Source: Planotetraspora mira (GTDB taxonomy: Bacteria > Actinomycetota > Actinomycetes > Streptosporangiales > Streptosporangiaceae). From it: DNA of 64,000 nucleotides. The DNA is taken from contig NZ_BOOO01000017.1 of the NCBI RefSeq assembly GCF_016863275.1, positions 186,001-250,000 on the forward strand. The letters run 5' to 3'. Under the pieces are notes generated by a model. That model was not told the origin of the DNA and made no database searches. It was given only the letters and a program-made list of their open reading frames with translations. Position 1 is the first letter of the stretch. Each line of letters opens with the position of its first letter. This document shows, one piece after another, positions 25,689 through 35,301 of the stretch. The translations under genes and the position numbers were made by a program.

Positions 25689-28600
25689 ACGGTGATCGCC
25701 ACGGTGGCCGCCGCCGCGGGCGTGGAGGTCACGTCCTGGGCCGTCGCGGTGAGCGTGTGCTGTCCCGCGCCGAGGGTGGCGGACGAGGAGCAGGTCCACG
25801 TGCCGTCATCCGACGCGGTGGCCGTGCAGACCGGCGCGCCCTCCGCCGTCACGGTCACCTTCGCGTCCGGCTCGCTCGTTCCCGAGACGGTCGGGGTGCC
25901 GGCGACGGTGGCGCCCGCCTCCGGCGAGGTGATCGTCACCGGCGGAGCGAAGTGGGTCACGTTGGGCACGCCGTCACCGCTGACCTTCACGACGACGCTG
26001 TGCACCGTCACCTGACCGCCGCCGTTGCGGAGCCGGAAGTCGGCGCCGGAGTGCTGCTGGCCGCCGAAGTAGGCGTCGGAGGCGCTCACCGTCGCGGTCT
26101 TCCAGGTGTTGGTCCCGGTCAGCTGGATGCCGGCCGTCGACTTGTAGGGGTCGGAGCTGCCGTTGTCGTAGTGCACGGAGAACGACCCGGAGCCCTGGTC
26201 GTAGTAGGAGATGGTGAACGTCGCCGAGTAGAACCCGGCGTGGGCGATGGAGTCGTCGATGTCGAAGTAGATGTTGCTCTGCGTGCTGGTGCGCGCGGTC
26301 AGGCCGTCGATCACCGAAGCGGTCGTCGGTCCGTCGAAGCCGCCTGACGGCTTCTCGTCCTCGCTCATGCCGTACGCGTAGTTGGTCGGTCCGACGACCG
26401 AGCCGACGACGGCCGTGCCGGGCGGCAGGTCGGAGGCGTTGAAGCTGACCGCCGCCGAGGCGTCACCGGTGAGTCCGCTCGGGTCGGTCACCGTGGCGTT
26501 GATGGTCTGCTGTCCCCGGGCCAGTCCCCCGTCGGGGGCACAGCTCCAGGCGCCGGCGTCGTCCGCCGTCCCGCTGCACACGACCGCCTGTCCCTTGCGG
26601 ACGGTCACGACACCGTTCGGGATCGTCGTGCCCGAGATGGAGGAGGCGAGCTTGACCGTCGCACCGGTGCGCGGCGTGACAATCGCCGGTGCCGGCGGGA
26701 ACGCGCGCCGGTTCGGCACCCAGGGGCCTGTGACGGTCACGCCGACGCTGTGCACGGTGATGCCGTGGTCGGCGTGCAGACGCAGGTCTGCCCCGGCGTT
26801 CTGCAGTCCGCCGAAGTAGGCGCCGCTGAGGGGCACTTCGGCGCTCTTCCAGGTCTGGCTGTCGGTCAGCGCGATGGTGCCGGCGACGTGGTACCGGTCC
26901 GCGGATCCTGCGTCGTACTGCACCGAAACGGCACCCGTGCCGGTGTCGAAGTAGGACACGGACACCTTCGCGTCGTACGACCCGGTCGCGGCCACGTCGT
27001 TGTCGACGTCGAAGTACATGTCGCCGCCGTCGGTCCCGCTACCGGTCGTACGCGCCGTCAGGCCGTTCACGTCGCCGGGTGTGGTGGTGGCGCCGGCCGA
27101 GCCGCTGTAGTCGACCTGGGTCAGGCCGTGGCTCCGGTTGGTGCCGCCGAGGACGGTCCCGACCGTGGCGGTGCCGGACTGGGTGGTCTTGTCCAGGCCG
27201 AGTTGCACCTTGCCCAGGTGCCGGGCCGCGGTCGGCGCGCTCCCGGTCACCTTCGCGAAGGGAAGTGCGGTGGTGGGAGCGGAGACCTGCTGCACGAGGT
27301 AGGTCTTGCCCTTCTTCACCGGGACGTTGAGGATGTCCTGGCCGCCGGCGGCCACCTTGTGCCCGTTCTTGCCGTCGACGACCTCCACCTGCTGCCCCGG
27401 CCACGGGTTCTTGACCCGCAGCGTGCCGGTGGCACCGGCTTCGATCGCGGCGGTGACGAGACGGCCGTCCTGCACCTGGACGTCGACCTTGCCGTTGTCC
27501 CGGATGTAGACGCTGCCGCTGACGTTCCAGTCGCTCGGCCATGCCGGCGCGAAGCGGATGATGCCGTCGTAGTCCTGAGCGAGCGCCTCGTTGACCGCGG
27601 TCGCGACGCCGGACGCCTGCTCGATGTAGGGCTGGTAGCCGACGGAGTTGCCGAGGTCGGCGAACCCGTTCGGGTAGACCTGGTGTCCCTCGGTGATCGA
27701 GATCAGGTTGCTGCGCACCTCGGCGGGGTTCTGGAGCCGCGCCGCGTGGATCGCGTCCATCGTCCAGTCGTTGCCGCCCTTGTTGGGCCGGTGGGCGTAG
27801 CTGCGCTGCTCAAGCTGGAAGAGGTTCGCGTCCTGGTCGCTGATGGTGTTCCACGGCCACAGCGGCTCAAGCTCGATGTTCTCGCCGTTCCTGCGCGCCG
27901 CCGCGGGCTCGTAGGAGATCGCGATCATGTCGGTGCCGGTCGCGTCCGCGGCGGCCGTCTCGGCTGCGGTGTAGTGCGGGTTGAGCAGCTGCGTGCGGGT
28001 GGCCTGGTCGGTCCGCGGGTACGGCGGGATCTGGGTGAGGGCCTTGCCGACCTGCTGCACGAGGGCGGCGTCGGCCTTCTTGTCGGTGCCGAGCTCCTTC
28101 GCGGCCTGCTGGATGATCGGGAAGAGCGTCAGGTCGGCCGCGATGTCGGTGGTCGGGTCGTTGACCGACCACTGGGTCTCGTGCGCGTTGGCGTTCGCGT
28201 GCAGCAGGCCGTCCGCGCCCACCTTCTGGTAAGCGAGCAGGAACACCGCCGTGGACTTGATGAACGGCCAGTACTTCTTCAGCATCTTGCGGTCGCCGGT
28301 GGCCTGGTACTGCTGCCACATGTACATCGCCACTTCGGGCCCGCTGGTGATGTTCAGCGCGTTCCAGTTCGGTGCGCTCGCCTGGCTGCAGCTGCCGTTG
28401 CCGTTGATCTCGATGCCGTTGCCGTTGAAGCGCATGGTCTCCGACACGCAGGAGCCGGGAAGCCCGCCCATCGCCAGCTTGGTCCACGCCTCGATGTCGG
28501 CGAGATCGTCGGAGTACATGTCGAAGATCGGCGTGTTCAGCTGGTAGTTGCCCGAGCTCATGTTCGCGGCGATCTGGGTGCGCAGGTTCCACAGCCAGTA

Positions 28601-29662
28601 CGCCGACGGCGTCCAGGTCTGGTTGTCCTTGCTCCAGGCGAACATGTCCGCCTCACCGGCCTGGCTGCCGGGGTAGATGCCCTCCTTCATGGACGCCGCC
28701 TCCTCATAGAGGTAGAGCGTGCGCAGGTTCTCGATGTAGGCGGCGCTTCCGTCGGCCGAGTCCATCGTGACCAGGCCCGAGTGCGTCCAGTAGCGGTCCC
28801 ACCAGCGGTCCTGGGCGGACATCAGCTTCGACTCGTGGACGGTCGCGTCCTTGCCGATCAGCTTGCGCGCGGTCTCGGCGGCGTCGCCGCCCGTCCACGC
28901 GGGCGATGCCACGACGACGCGGAACGTCCCGTCCGCGTGCGGCTTGAAGCTGACCTTCACCTGCGTCGGGCCGGCGACCGTGGCCGCCACCTGCCGGCCG
29001 CCCGCGGTGATGGCCGCCAGCGAGCCGAACGTCTTCCCGCTGCCGATCGAGGGAGCACCGTCCACCCAGGTCTCGGCGAGGGTGCCGATGGCACCGGACA
29101 CCGCGGCGGCCGGCTTGCGGCCGGACCACAGGTTGATGGTGGCCGTCTGGGCGATGTCGGGGTCCGCACCGGAGACCTCGACGATCAGCTCGTCCTTCTC
29201 CGCCGCCACCCACGCCTTCATCGACATGCCGCCGCCGGACTCGCGCAGCACGCCGTCCGTCAGGTCGAGCACCCCGCTGAAGTCGGCGGCGTGTGTGATC
29301 ACGGACAGGCCCGGGATGTTCAGCTGGCCGGGAGACTTGCGGTCCGGCATGGTGTCCGAGCGGTTGAGCTGCGCGGTGAAGCCGCCCGCCGCCCACGCGG
29401 CCGCGCCCAGCGAGCCGTTGCCCAGCGGCATGGACGCGATGGGGTCGGTGTTCGGCGATCCGAGCACGATGTCGGAACGGCTGACGACCCCGGCCGGGTC
29501 GAGCTGGAACTCCCCATGCTGCCAAGCCGTGGTCGCCCCGGTCGCCGCCTCGGCCGTACCGGAGTTCACGGTGACGAGCCCCGCGAGCGCGGCGAGCATC
29601 GCCGACCAGAGCGAGAGGATGCGCCGGAGCGGGATGCGCCGGCGGCGGGGGGTGATCTGCAC
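25682..29662 (-). CDS. Secreted multidomain GH95-like glycoside hydrolase
   Basis: 1326 residues. The N-terminus is arginine-rich then hydrophobic (SAMLAALAGLVTVNSGTAEA), a signal peptide. Residues ~55-800 resemble GH95-type alpha-L-fucosidase/galactosidase proteins: MPLGNGSLGAAAWAAGG, LNRSDTMPDRKSPGQ, an (alpha/alpha)6-like middle with HANAHETQWSVNDP, and the late FADLGNSVGYQPYIEQASG. The C-terminal ~500 residues hold two copies of a carbohydrate-binding-like module (motifs YFDVDNDVA and YFDIDDSIA, SYFDTGTG and SYYDQGSG, YFGGLQNAGADLRL and YFGGQQHSGADFRL). Each is followed by an Ig-like domain (PRTGATVK..., PEAGATVA...). Exact substrate is uncertain. It diverges from the subtilase gene. Confidence 0.75.
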   Translation of the reverse strand: MQITPRRRRIPLRRILSLWSAMLAALAGLVTVNSGTAEAATGATTAWQHGEFQLDPAGVVSRSDIVLGSPNTDPIASMPLGNGSLGAAAWAAGGFTAQLNRSDTMPDRKSPGQLNIPGLSVITHAADFSGVLDLTDGVLRESGGGMSMKAWVAAEKDELIVEVSGADPDIAQTATINLWSGRKPAAAVSGAIGTLAETWVDGAPSIGSGKTFGSLAAITAGGRQVAATVAGPTQVKVSFKPHADGTFRVVVASPAWTGGDAAETARKLIGKDATVHESKLMSAQDRWWDRYWTHSGLVTMDSADGSAAYIENLRTLYLYEEAASMKEGIYPGSQAGEADMFAWSKDNQTWTPSAYWLWNLRTQIAANMSSGNYQLNTPIFDMYSDDLADIEAWTKLAMGGLPGSCVSETMRFNGNGIEINGNGSCSQASAPNWNALNITSGPEVAMYMWQQYQATGDRKMLKKYWPFIKSTAVFLLAYQKVGADGLLHANANAHETQWSVNDPTTDIAADLTLFPIIQQAAKELGTDKKADAALVQQVGKALTQIPPYPRTDQATRTQLLNPHYTAAETAAADATGTDMIAISYEPAAARRNGENIELEPLWPWNTISDQDANLFQLEQRSYAHRPNKGGNDWTMDAIHAARLQNPAEVRSNLISITEGHQVYPNGFADLGNSVGYQPYIEQASGVATAVNEALAQDYDGIIRFAPAWPSDWNVSGSVYIRDNGKVDVQVQDGRLVTAAIEAGATGTLRVKNPWPGQQVEVVDGKNGHKVAAGGQDILNVPVKKGKTYLVQQVSAPTTALPFAKVTGSAPTAARHLGKVQLGLDKTTQSGTATVGTVLGGTNRSHGLTQVDYSGSAGATTTPGDVNGLTARTTGSGTDGGDMYFDVDNDVAATGSYDAKVSVSYFDTGTGAVSVQYDAGSADRYHVAGTIALTDSQTWKSAEVPLSGAYFGGLQNAGADLRLHADHGITVHSVGVTVTGPWVPNRRAFPPAPAIVTPRTGATVKLASSISGTTIPNGVVTVRKGQAVVCSGTADDAGAWSCAPDGGLARGQQTINATVTDPSGLTGDASAAVSFNASDLPPGTAVVGSVVGPTNYAYGMSEDEKPSGGFDGPTTASVIDGLTARTSTQSNIYFDIDDSIAHAGFYSATFTISYYDQGSGSFSVHYDNGSSDPYKSTAGIQLTGTNTWKTATVSASDAYFGGQQHSGADFRLRNGGGQVTVHSVVVKVSGDGVPNVTHFAPPVTITSPEAGATVAGTPTVSGTSEPDAKVTVTAEGAPVCTATASDDGTWTCSSSATLGAGQHTLTATAQDVTSTPAAAATVAITVQ

Positions 29663-30121
29663 GATGCCCTCCAGGGCTGTACGAGCTTTTGAGCAGTGAT
29701 CCGATGACTGAGCCGCATCTCTGCCGCAGCCGACCGCAAACTGGCCGGTTCCGGCTTGAGTCGCTCACCTAACATCGGACGAATGTCGTTCTAATCCATC
29801 CGCAGAGCCGATGTAAAGACCTACGACACACAAACGTTTCACTCAGGGAACCCAGGCTTCACACGGGCGACGCGCATGCCCAGGTCAGCGCCCTGCGCGA
29901 CCGGTTCCGGAGATGGACGGACGGCGAGCCGGGGGGCGTGATCGCCGACGCACGCTGCGTGAGCGGAGCGGCCGGACACATGCTCACCCTCTCGGCGATA
30001 TCGGGCGATTCAGATCAACACCGTTTCCTAGCTGAAACCCGCCCGTGACAGGAGTAAAGGATCTTTACAAATATCTTGCTCCCCGCCGCGTGTGCGGCTG
30101 ACTGATGATGTAAGGAGCAAG
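29663..30121. other. Divergent interval with operator-like palindromes and a gene-like fragment
   Basis: Between the GH95-like gene and the subtilase. AAACGTTT at 29832-29839 (context CACAAACGTTTCAC) resembles LacI-family operators common near glycosidases. GTAAAG-GAT-CTTTAC at 30054-30068 is a perfect 6-bp inverted repeat just before the subtilase. From about 29858 a frame stays open to TGA at 30046-30048 and reads like protein (ALRDRFRRWTDGEPGGVIAD) but has no good start or ribosome site. It may be a gene relic. Confidence 0.4.
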
Positions 30122-33100
30122 ATGCTCAAGCGAACGCGGTGGGTGCTGCTGGCGCTCACCGTCACAGCCACGGTGCTGAACGCCGTACCGGGCCATCCGG
30201 CGATGGCCGAGGCTGACACCCCCGACAGCGGGAAGACGTACACCGTCACCCTCTTGACGGGCGACGTGGTGACCGTCGTGACCACCGCTTCCGGCTGCCC
30301 CCGCGTCACCGTGCAACCGGCCGACCCGAGTGGGGTGCTGCGGCAGACCTGCGGACCCGACGGACATGTGCGGGTCGTCCCCGCGCGCGTCGCGGCGCAG
30401 GTCGGCCCGGTCTTCGACCCGGCGCTCTTCGACGTCACCGCGCTGATCCATGACGGCTACGACGACGCCAGGACTCCGGACCTGCCGGTGATCGTGAAGC
30501 CGTCGGCGAACGCGCGGGTCGCGGCTCTCGGCGACGTACGGCAACTGCCGAGCATCGGCGCGGTGGCCGGGCACATCCCCAAGAAGAGCACGGCCGCCGC
30601 GAAGACGGCCACGAACCCTCTCCTCGCCGGGGCCGCGAAGGTCTGGCTCGACCGCAGGGTCGAGGCCACGACGCTCACCACCACCGCCCTCGACCACAAC
30701 CTGAGCCAGGTCGCCGCCCCGCAGGCATGGAACGCCGGATACACCGGCAAGGGCACGCGGGTCGCCGTACTCGACACCGGCGCCGACTTCACCCACCCGG
30801 ACCTCGCCGGCCGAGTCGCCGACCGGGCCGACTTCACCGTCGAGGGAGGCGACGCCGTCGACCACAAGGGCCACGGCACCCACGTGGCGGCGACCATCGC
30901 CGGCACCGGGGCCGTCTCACACGGCGAGCGTCGCGGAGTCGCACCGGACGCCCGCCTGCTCATCGGCAAGGTCCTCGACGACTCCGGCTTCGGCATGGAC
31001 TCGCAGATCATCGCCGGCATGGAGTGGGCCGCGCCCCGGGCCGACGTGGTCAACATGAGCCTCGGCGGCACGGATCCGAGCGACGGAACCGACCCGCTCT
31101 CGCTCGCCGTCGACGCGCTGACCGAGCAGACCGGCGCGCTCTTCGTCATCGCGGCGGGCAACACCGGCGGCGCGGTCGGGTCACCCGGCGCAGCCGCCGG
31201 CGCGTTGACGGTCGGCGCCGTCGACGGCGACGACCGGCTCGCGGACTTCTCCAGCCGTGGCCCGCTGGTCGGCACCCGCGTGGCCAAGCCGGAACTGGTC
31301 GCGCCGGGCGTCGACATCATCGCCGCCCGGGCCGCGGGCACCACGCTGGGCCCGCCCGTCGACGCCTCCTACGTCTCCTCCTCCGGCACCTCGATGGCGA
31401 CCCCGCACGTCGCGGGCGCCGCGGCGCTCCTCGCCCAGCGGCACCCCGACTGGAAGGCGGACCGGCTCAAGGCCGCGCTCGTCGGCGCCGCCGACCCGCT
31501 GCCCGGCGCCGACCCGTACGCCGTCGGAGCGGGCCGGCTCGACGCGGCCCGGGCGCTGTCCGGCCCGGTCAGCGACCAGCCGGTGGTCTCCCTCGGCACG
31601 CTCCGCTATCCCCAGTCGGGAACCAGCCAGGCGAAACTCAGCTGGACCGGCGAGCCGACCCCGTCGACCGTCGAACTCGACCTCGACGTCACGGTCACCG
31701 ACCACGTCGGCAGGCCCGCACCGCGCGGCATCGCGTCTTTGTCGCAGACCCGGGTGCGGCTCAGGCGCGGCGTCCCCGCCGGCGCGACCCTGCGGATCGA
31801 CAACGCGGCGCTCGCCGGGAAGCCCGGCCTGTACACCGCCGTCGTCACCGCCCGCACCCCCGGCAGGAAGCTCATCGCGAGCACGCCGGTGACCTTCTAC
31901 GTCGAGCCGCCGAGTTACGACCTGACCGTCGACACCGTCGAGATGCCCGAGATGTCGCCCACCGCGTCGGACTGGGTCAACGTGCTGGTGACCAACCTCG
32001 ACGACCCGGTGGTGTACGGCGGCGGCGCGTTCCTCGCCCCCGGCGAGACCGCCACGCTGCGGGTCCCCATCGGCCGGTACGCGGTGACCGGCGCGTACTC
32101 CGCCTACGACCCCGAGACCAGCGAGCAGTGGGGGACCTTCGTCGGCGACACCGATGTCAGCGTCACCGGCGACCGGACCATGAAGCTGGACCCCGCGCAG
32201 GCGAAGCCGGTGACCGCCTCTGTCGACGGAGTGGCCACCACGACCACCACCGCCGACTTCACCTACCTGCAGACCTCACGGGGCGGTCTGACCTGGTACG
32301 ACTTCGTCTCCGGCTGGGGTCCGTCGGCGAGCCTCTCCGTGGGGCCGTTGAAGCGCCCCGGGATCGGCAGCCTCCGGGCGTACACGGCGTTCGGACTGGA
32401 ATCGCCCGGTGACGCGGCCGAGCCGTACCACTACGACCTGATCCACGCGTTCGGCGACGGCGTTCCCGCCGACCCGGCGTACCGGGTGACGAAGGCCGAG
32501 CAGTCCAGGCTCGCCCGGATCGACCAGCGGTTCGGCCAGATGGACTCGCCCGGGATGGTCACCTCGCTCCGGCGTTATGGTTACACCCCCGACGGGTGGT
32601 ACCTGACGCAGAACCGCACGTACGACCTGCCGGTGAGCCGTACCGACTACGTCTCCCCCGGTTTCCTCTGGCAGGACGAGGGGATCTACGGCGGCCTCCT
32701 CGCCCAGGAGGGCGCCCGGAGCTATCCGCCCGGCAGCCGTCAGGCCAAGACCTGGGCGCGGCAACCGCTGCACTCCGACTGGTACGACGACCCGGTCGGC
32801 GCGGCGTACGGCTGCGCCTCAGCACCGGCCAGGACCCGTGGCAACCTGCACGTGGACCTGGTCACTCTCACCGACCAGCACCAGCGGGCCGACTGCCTCG
32901 CGGGCGGGAGCATCGGCGTCAACCGCACGCTGTCGCTCTACCGAGACGGGAGACTCGTCGGCGAACGGGCGGCCTCGCTCGCCGAGTTCACGGTGCCGGA
33001 GAAGGCGGCGGACTACCGGCTGACCTTCGACGTCGAGACCGGCTTGATTCTGCCGATCTCGACCCGGGTCACCACGTCGTGGACGTTCCGGTCGGCCGGC

Positions 33101-33436
33101 CCGAGCGGCACGGGGAGCGTCCCGCTGCCGCTCCTGTCCGTCGACTACGCGCTGCCGCTGGACGCCGCCAACCACCCGGCCGGCGGGACGGCGGGGTTCA
33201 GCGTCAGGCAGGCGGCGGGCGTCCCGGCGCAGCGGATCACCTCGTTCCAGGTGTGGACCTCGGCCGACGACGGCGCCACCTGGCGCTCGGCCCGGGTCCA
33301 CGCCGACGGTGACGGCTACCGGGCCGATCTACCGGCGGCCGCGGCCGGACAGGCCGTCTCGCTGCGGGTGAAGGCCGGCGCCGCGGGCGGTAGCGGTGTC
33401 GAACAGACGATCATCCGGGCCTACCGCGCCGGCTGA
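30122..33436 (+). CDS. Secreted subtilisin-like serine protease (S8)
   Basis: 1104 residues. The ATG at 30122 follows AAGGAG. After a signal peptide comes a ~190-residue propeptide region beginning KTYTVTLLTGDVVTV. The S8 catalytic domain then carries Asp218 (VLDTGADFTHPDL), His251 (GHGTHVA) and Ser424 (SSSGTSMATPHVAGAAALLA). The C-terminal ~600 residues are beta-rich extension domains without a name I can assign, typical of large actinobacterial subtilases. The protein is probably secreted and self-processed. A possible operator palindrome lies 54 bases upstream and a hairpin terminator follows. Confidence 0.92.
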   Translation: MLKRTRWVLLALTVTATVLNAVPGHPAMAEADTPDSGKTYTVTLLTGDVVTVVTTASGCPRVTVQPADPSGVLRQTCGPDGHVRVVPARVAAQVGPVFDPALFDVTALIHDGYDDARTPDLPVIVKPSANARVAALGDVRQLPSIGAVAGHIPKKSTAAAKTATNPLLAGAAKVWLDRRVEATTLTTTALDHNLSQVAAPQAWNAGYTGKGTRVAVLDTGADFTHPDLAGRVADRADFTVEGGDAVDHKGHGTHVAATIAGTGAVSHGERRGVAPDARLLIGKVLDDSGFGMDSQIIAGMEWAAPRADVVNMSLGGTDPSDGTDPLSLAVDALTEQTGALFVIAAGNTGGAVGSPGAAAGALTVGAVDGDDRLADFSSRGPLVGTRVAKPELVAPGVDIIAARAAGTTLGPPVDASYVSSSGTSMATPHVAGAAALLAQRHPDWKADRLKAALVGAADPLPGADPYAVGAGRLDAARALSGPVSDQPVVSLGTLRYPQSGTSQAKLSWTGEPTPSTVELDLDVTVTDHVGRPAPRGIASLSQTRVRLRRGVPAGATLRIDNAALAGKPGLYTAVVTARTPGRKLIASTPVTFYVEPPSYDLTVDTVEMPEMSPTASDWVNVLVTNLDDPVVYGGGAFLAPGETATLRVPIGRYAVTGAYSAYDPETSEQWGTFVGDTDVSVTGDRTMKLDPAQAKPVTASVDGVATTTTTADFTYLQTSRGGLTWYDFVSGWGPSASLSVGPLKRPGIGSLRAYTAFGLESPGDAAEPYHYDLIHAFGDGVPADPAYRVTKAEQSRLARIDQRFGQMDSPGMVTSLRRYGYTPDGWYLTQNRTYDLPVSRTDYVSPGFLWQDEGIYGGLLAQEGARSYPPGSRQAKTWARQPLHSDWYDDPVGAAYGCASAPARTRGNLHVDLVTLTDQHQRADCLAGGSIGVNRTLSLYRDGRLVGERAASLAEFTVPEKAADYRLTFDVETGLILPISTRVTTSWTFRSAGPSGTGSVPLPLLSVDYALPLDAANHPAGGTAGFSVRQAAGVPAQRITSFQVWTSADDGATWRSARVHADGDGYRADLPAAAAGQAVSLRVKAGAAGGSGVEQTIIRAYRAG

Positions 33437-33444
33437 CGTCCTGC

Positions 33445-33476
33445 GATGGCGCGGCCCGGCCCCGGACCGCGCCATC
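33445..33476. terminator. Hairpin after the subtilase gene
   Basis: A perfect 10-bp stem (GATGGCGCGG at 33445-33454, complement at 33467-33476), 8 bases after the subtilase stop. The convergent oxidoreductase gene ends 40 bases further on, so it could act in both directions. Confidence 0.7.
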
Positions 33477-33515
33477 CCACCATCCCGCCATCGCGCCAAC
33501 GGCACGGCGAACGCG

Positions 33516-34532
33516 TCAGGCCGGTTCCCGAGTCACGTCGTCGTGAGCGACGGTGACGACGATCTTGCCGACCTGGCCGTTGGCCTCCAAGTAGCGGTGG
33601 GCCTCGGCGATGTCCGCGAGGTCGAAGGTGCGGTCGATGACCGGGGTGAGGGATCCCGAGGCGAGGCCGGCGTTGACGAAGGCGACAGCGCGGCGCAGGC
33701 GTTCGGGGTTCGTGGTGATCGCGTGCATGTTGTAGGTGCTGCTGGTCAGTTCCGGGTAGGAGTGCGCGTTGGGCAGCGGGGTGAGGCGAGGGTCGAGAGC
33801 GCCGTAGACGACCAGGCTGCCGCCGGGGGCGATGCCCTGCGCGATGGTCTCGACGCCGGGGCCGGCGATCGGGTCGAAGGCCAGGCGGACGCCTTCGCCA
33901 CCGGTGATCTCCTTGACGCGGACAGGCAGGTCCTCCTCGCCGGTGGCGATGACGTGGGCCGCGCCGACGTCCAGGAGGCGCTGCTTCTTGCCGGCCTCGC
34001 GCGTGGTGGCGATGGGGATCGCGCCGATGTGGCGGGCGATCTGGATGGCGGCCAGTCCGACACTGCTGGAGGCCGCGGTGATCAGGACATGGTCGCCGGG
34101 ACGAACCTGGCCGGACTCGACGAGGGGGCCGTAAGCGGTGATGTAGGCCATCCACACGGCCGCGGCCTGCACGGGGTCGACGTCTGCCGGGCGGGGGACG
34201 ACGGCGGCGGCGGGGACGATGACGTGGTCACCGTAGGTGCCGTACTCGCTCTGCAGGAAAGACGGCACGACAGCGACCAGGTCGCCCTCGGCGAGGCTGT
34301 CCACTCCCTCGCCGACCGCCTCCACCACACCTGCAGCCTCATAACCGAGCGTGGAAGGGAATGCCGGCTTGTCGAAGTAGACGCCCTCGCGGTACATGAC
34401 CTCGGCCCGGTTCAGGCCGATCGCATCGACGCGGATCCGTACCTCTCCCGCTCCCGGAGCGCCCACCTCCACGTCGCGGAGGGTCAGGACCTCGGGGCCG
34501 CCGAGCCGGTCGAACTGCACAAGTCTCGCCAT
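33516..34532 (-). CDS. MDR-family NADPH:quinone oxidoreductase-like protein
   Basis: A 338-residue medium-chain dehydrogenase/reductase of the zinc-free quinone-reductase type. The GroES-like N-terminal domain has GEVRIRVDAIGLNRAEVM and the TLGYEAAGVVEAVGEGV strand. The NADPH-binding region has HVLITAASSSVGLAAIQIA. The structural zinc cysteines of alcohol dehydrogenases are absent. It probably reduces quinones or activated alkenes. The ArsR-type gene 150 bases upstream on the same strand, with shared CATCGAAA motifs at both promoters, suggests repression by that regulator. Confidence 0.88.
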   Translation of the reverse strand: MARLVQFDRLGGPEVLTLRDVEVGAPGAGEVRIRVDAIGLNRAEVMYREGVYFDKPAFPSTLGYEAAGVVEAVGEGVDSLAEGDLVAVVPSFLQSEYGTYGDHVIVPAAAVVPRPADVDPVQAAAVWMAYITAYGPLVESGQVRPGDHVLITAASSSVGLAAIQIARHIGAIPIATTREAGKKQRLLDVGAAHVIATGEEDLPVRVKEITGGEGVRLAFDPIAGPGVETIAQGIAPGGSLVVYGALDPRLTPLPNAHSYPELTSSTYNMHAITTNPERLRRAVAFVNAGLASGSLTPVIDRTFDLADIAEAHRYLEANGQVGKIVVTVAHDDVTREPA

Positions 34533-34602
34533 GTCGCATCCGTCCTTGGAGCGGGGAAAAGCACCGATTCAGCTCGGTGCTCACACCCACAGTGTCCCAA
34601 GG

Positions 34603-34635
34603 TTCGATGGCCGTCAAATATTGATGGTCATCGAA
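34603..34635. promoter_or_regulatory. Putative ArsR operator upstream of the oxidoreductase
   Basis: TTCGATG at 34603-34609 and CATCGAA at 34629-34635 form an inverted repeat. Between them a smaller GATG/CATC pair is embedded in ATATT-rich sequence. The CCATCGAAA motif recurs at about 35083-35090 just upstream of the ArsR-type gene, which fits autoregulation plus control of the oxidoreductase. Confidence 0.45.
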
Positions 34636-34686
34636 ATATGCGTCACATCGGCACACACCACCGGCAGCCGCGCCGACCGAGCGACC

Positions 34687-35055
34687 TCAGGCCACCCCCT
34701 CCTCGGACTCCGCGGCGGAGGCGTGCACCACGGCCGACAGCAAGCCCGGGAACTGCTCTTCCATCTCACCCGCGCGCAGCGTGTTCAGCTTCGCCGTACC
34801 CCTGTAGTACTGCCGGATCACGCCGGCCTCGCGCAGTACGTTGAGGTGGTGAGTGAGCGTCGAGAGTGACACCGGCGCGTCGAAGGTGCCGCAACTCTTG
34901 TCCTCGCCCGCCCGGGCCAACTGGGACACCACCATGCGCCGGACCGGATCCACCAACGCCTCCAGGACCTGCTGCAGCGAAACCTCCGACAGGTCGGGGT
35001 GCTCCACAGTCCGAGCGGCGGTGCGGGGGCGGGCCACGGTGACTCCTTGAGACAT
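34687..35055 (-). CDS. ArsR-family transcriptional regulator
   Basis: A 122-residue winged-helix protein. The segment LEALVDPVRRMVVSQLARAG, then VSLSTLTHHLNVLREAGVIRQYYRGTAKL, is the ArsR-type helix-turn-helix with its wing. The single-cysteine EDKSCG stretch lacks the paired metal-binding cysteines of ArsR/SmtB, so it likely senses something other than a metal. The frame is open further upstream, but the ATG at 35055 gives the usual family length and an AGGAG site (reading AAGGAG in the reverse strand) follows it, so the start is uncertain by some codons. It is upstream of and co-oriented with the oxidoreductase. Confidence 0.82.
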   Translation of the reverse strand: MSQGVTVARPRTAARTVEHPDLSEVSLQQVLEALVDPVRRMVVSQLARAGEDKSCGTFDAPVSLSTLTHHLNVLREAGVIRQYYRGTAKLNTLRAGEMEEQFPGLLSAVVHASAAESEEGVA

Positions 35056-35301
35056 CGATGCGATCAGGCCATAGTACGACCGCCATCGAAACCGGACCCG
35101 CTCCAAGATCGGTCTCACCATTGTCGGCTGCACCGAGATGCGCCCGGCTGTGAATGTGGTCCGGACGAGACGTCGCATCCGGCAGCCGTGTCTGCCGTGC
35201 GCCTGCACTTCACGGGCAGGCACGGTGCCTGCCGCCCCCTTGACCGTCATGACGGCAGGGAGGTTTGATCACCCTCGCAACTCTTCAGACAGGGGTGGGT
35301 C

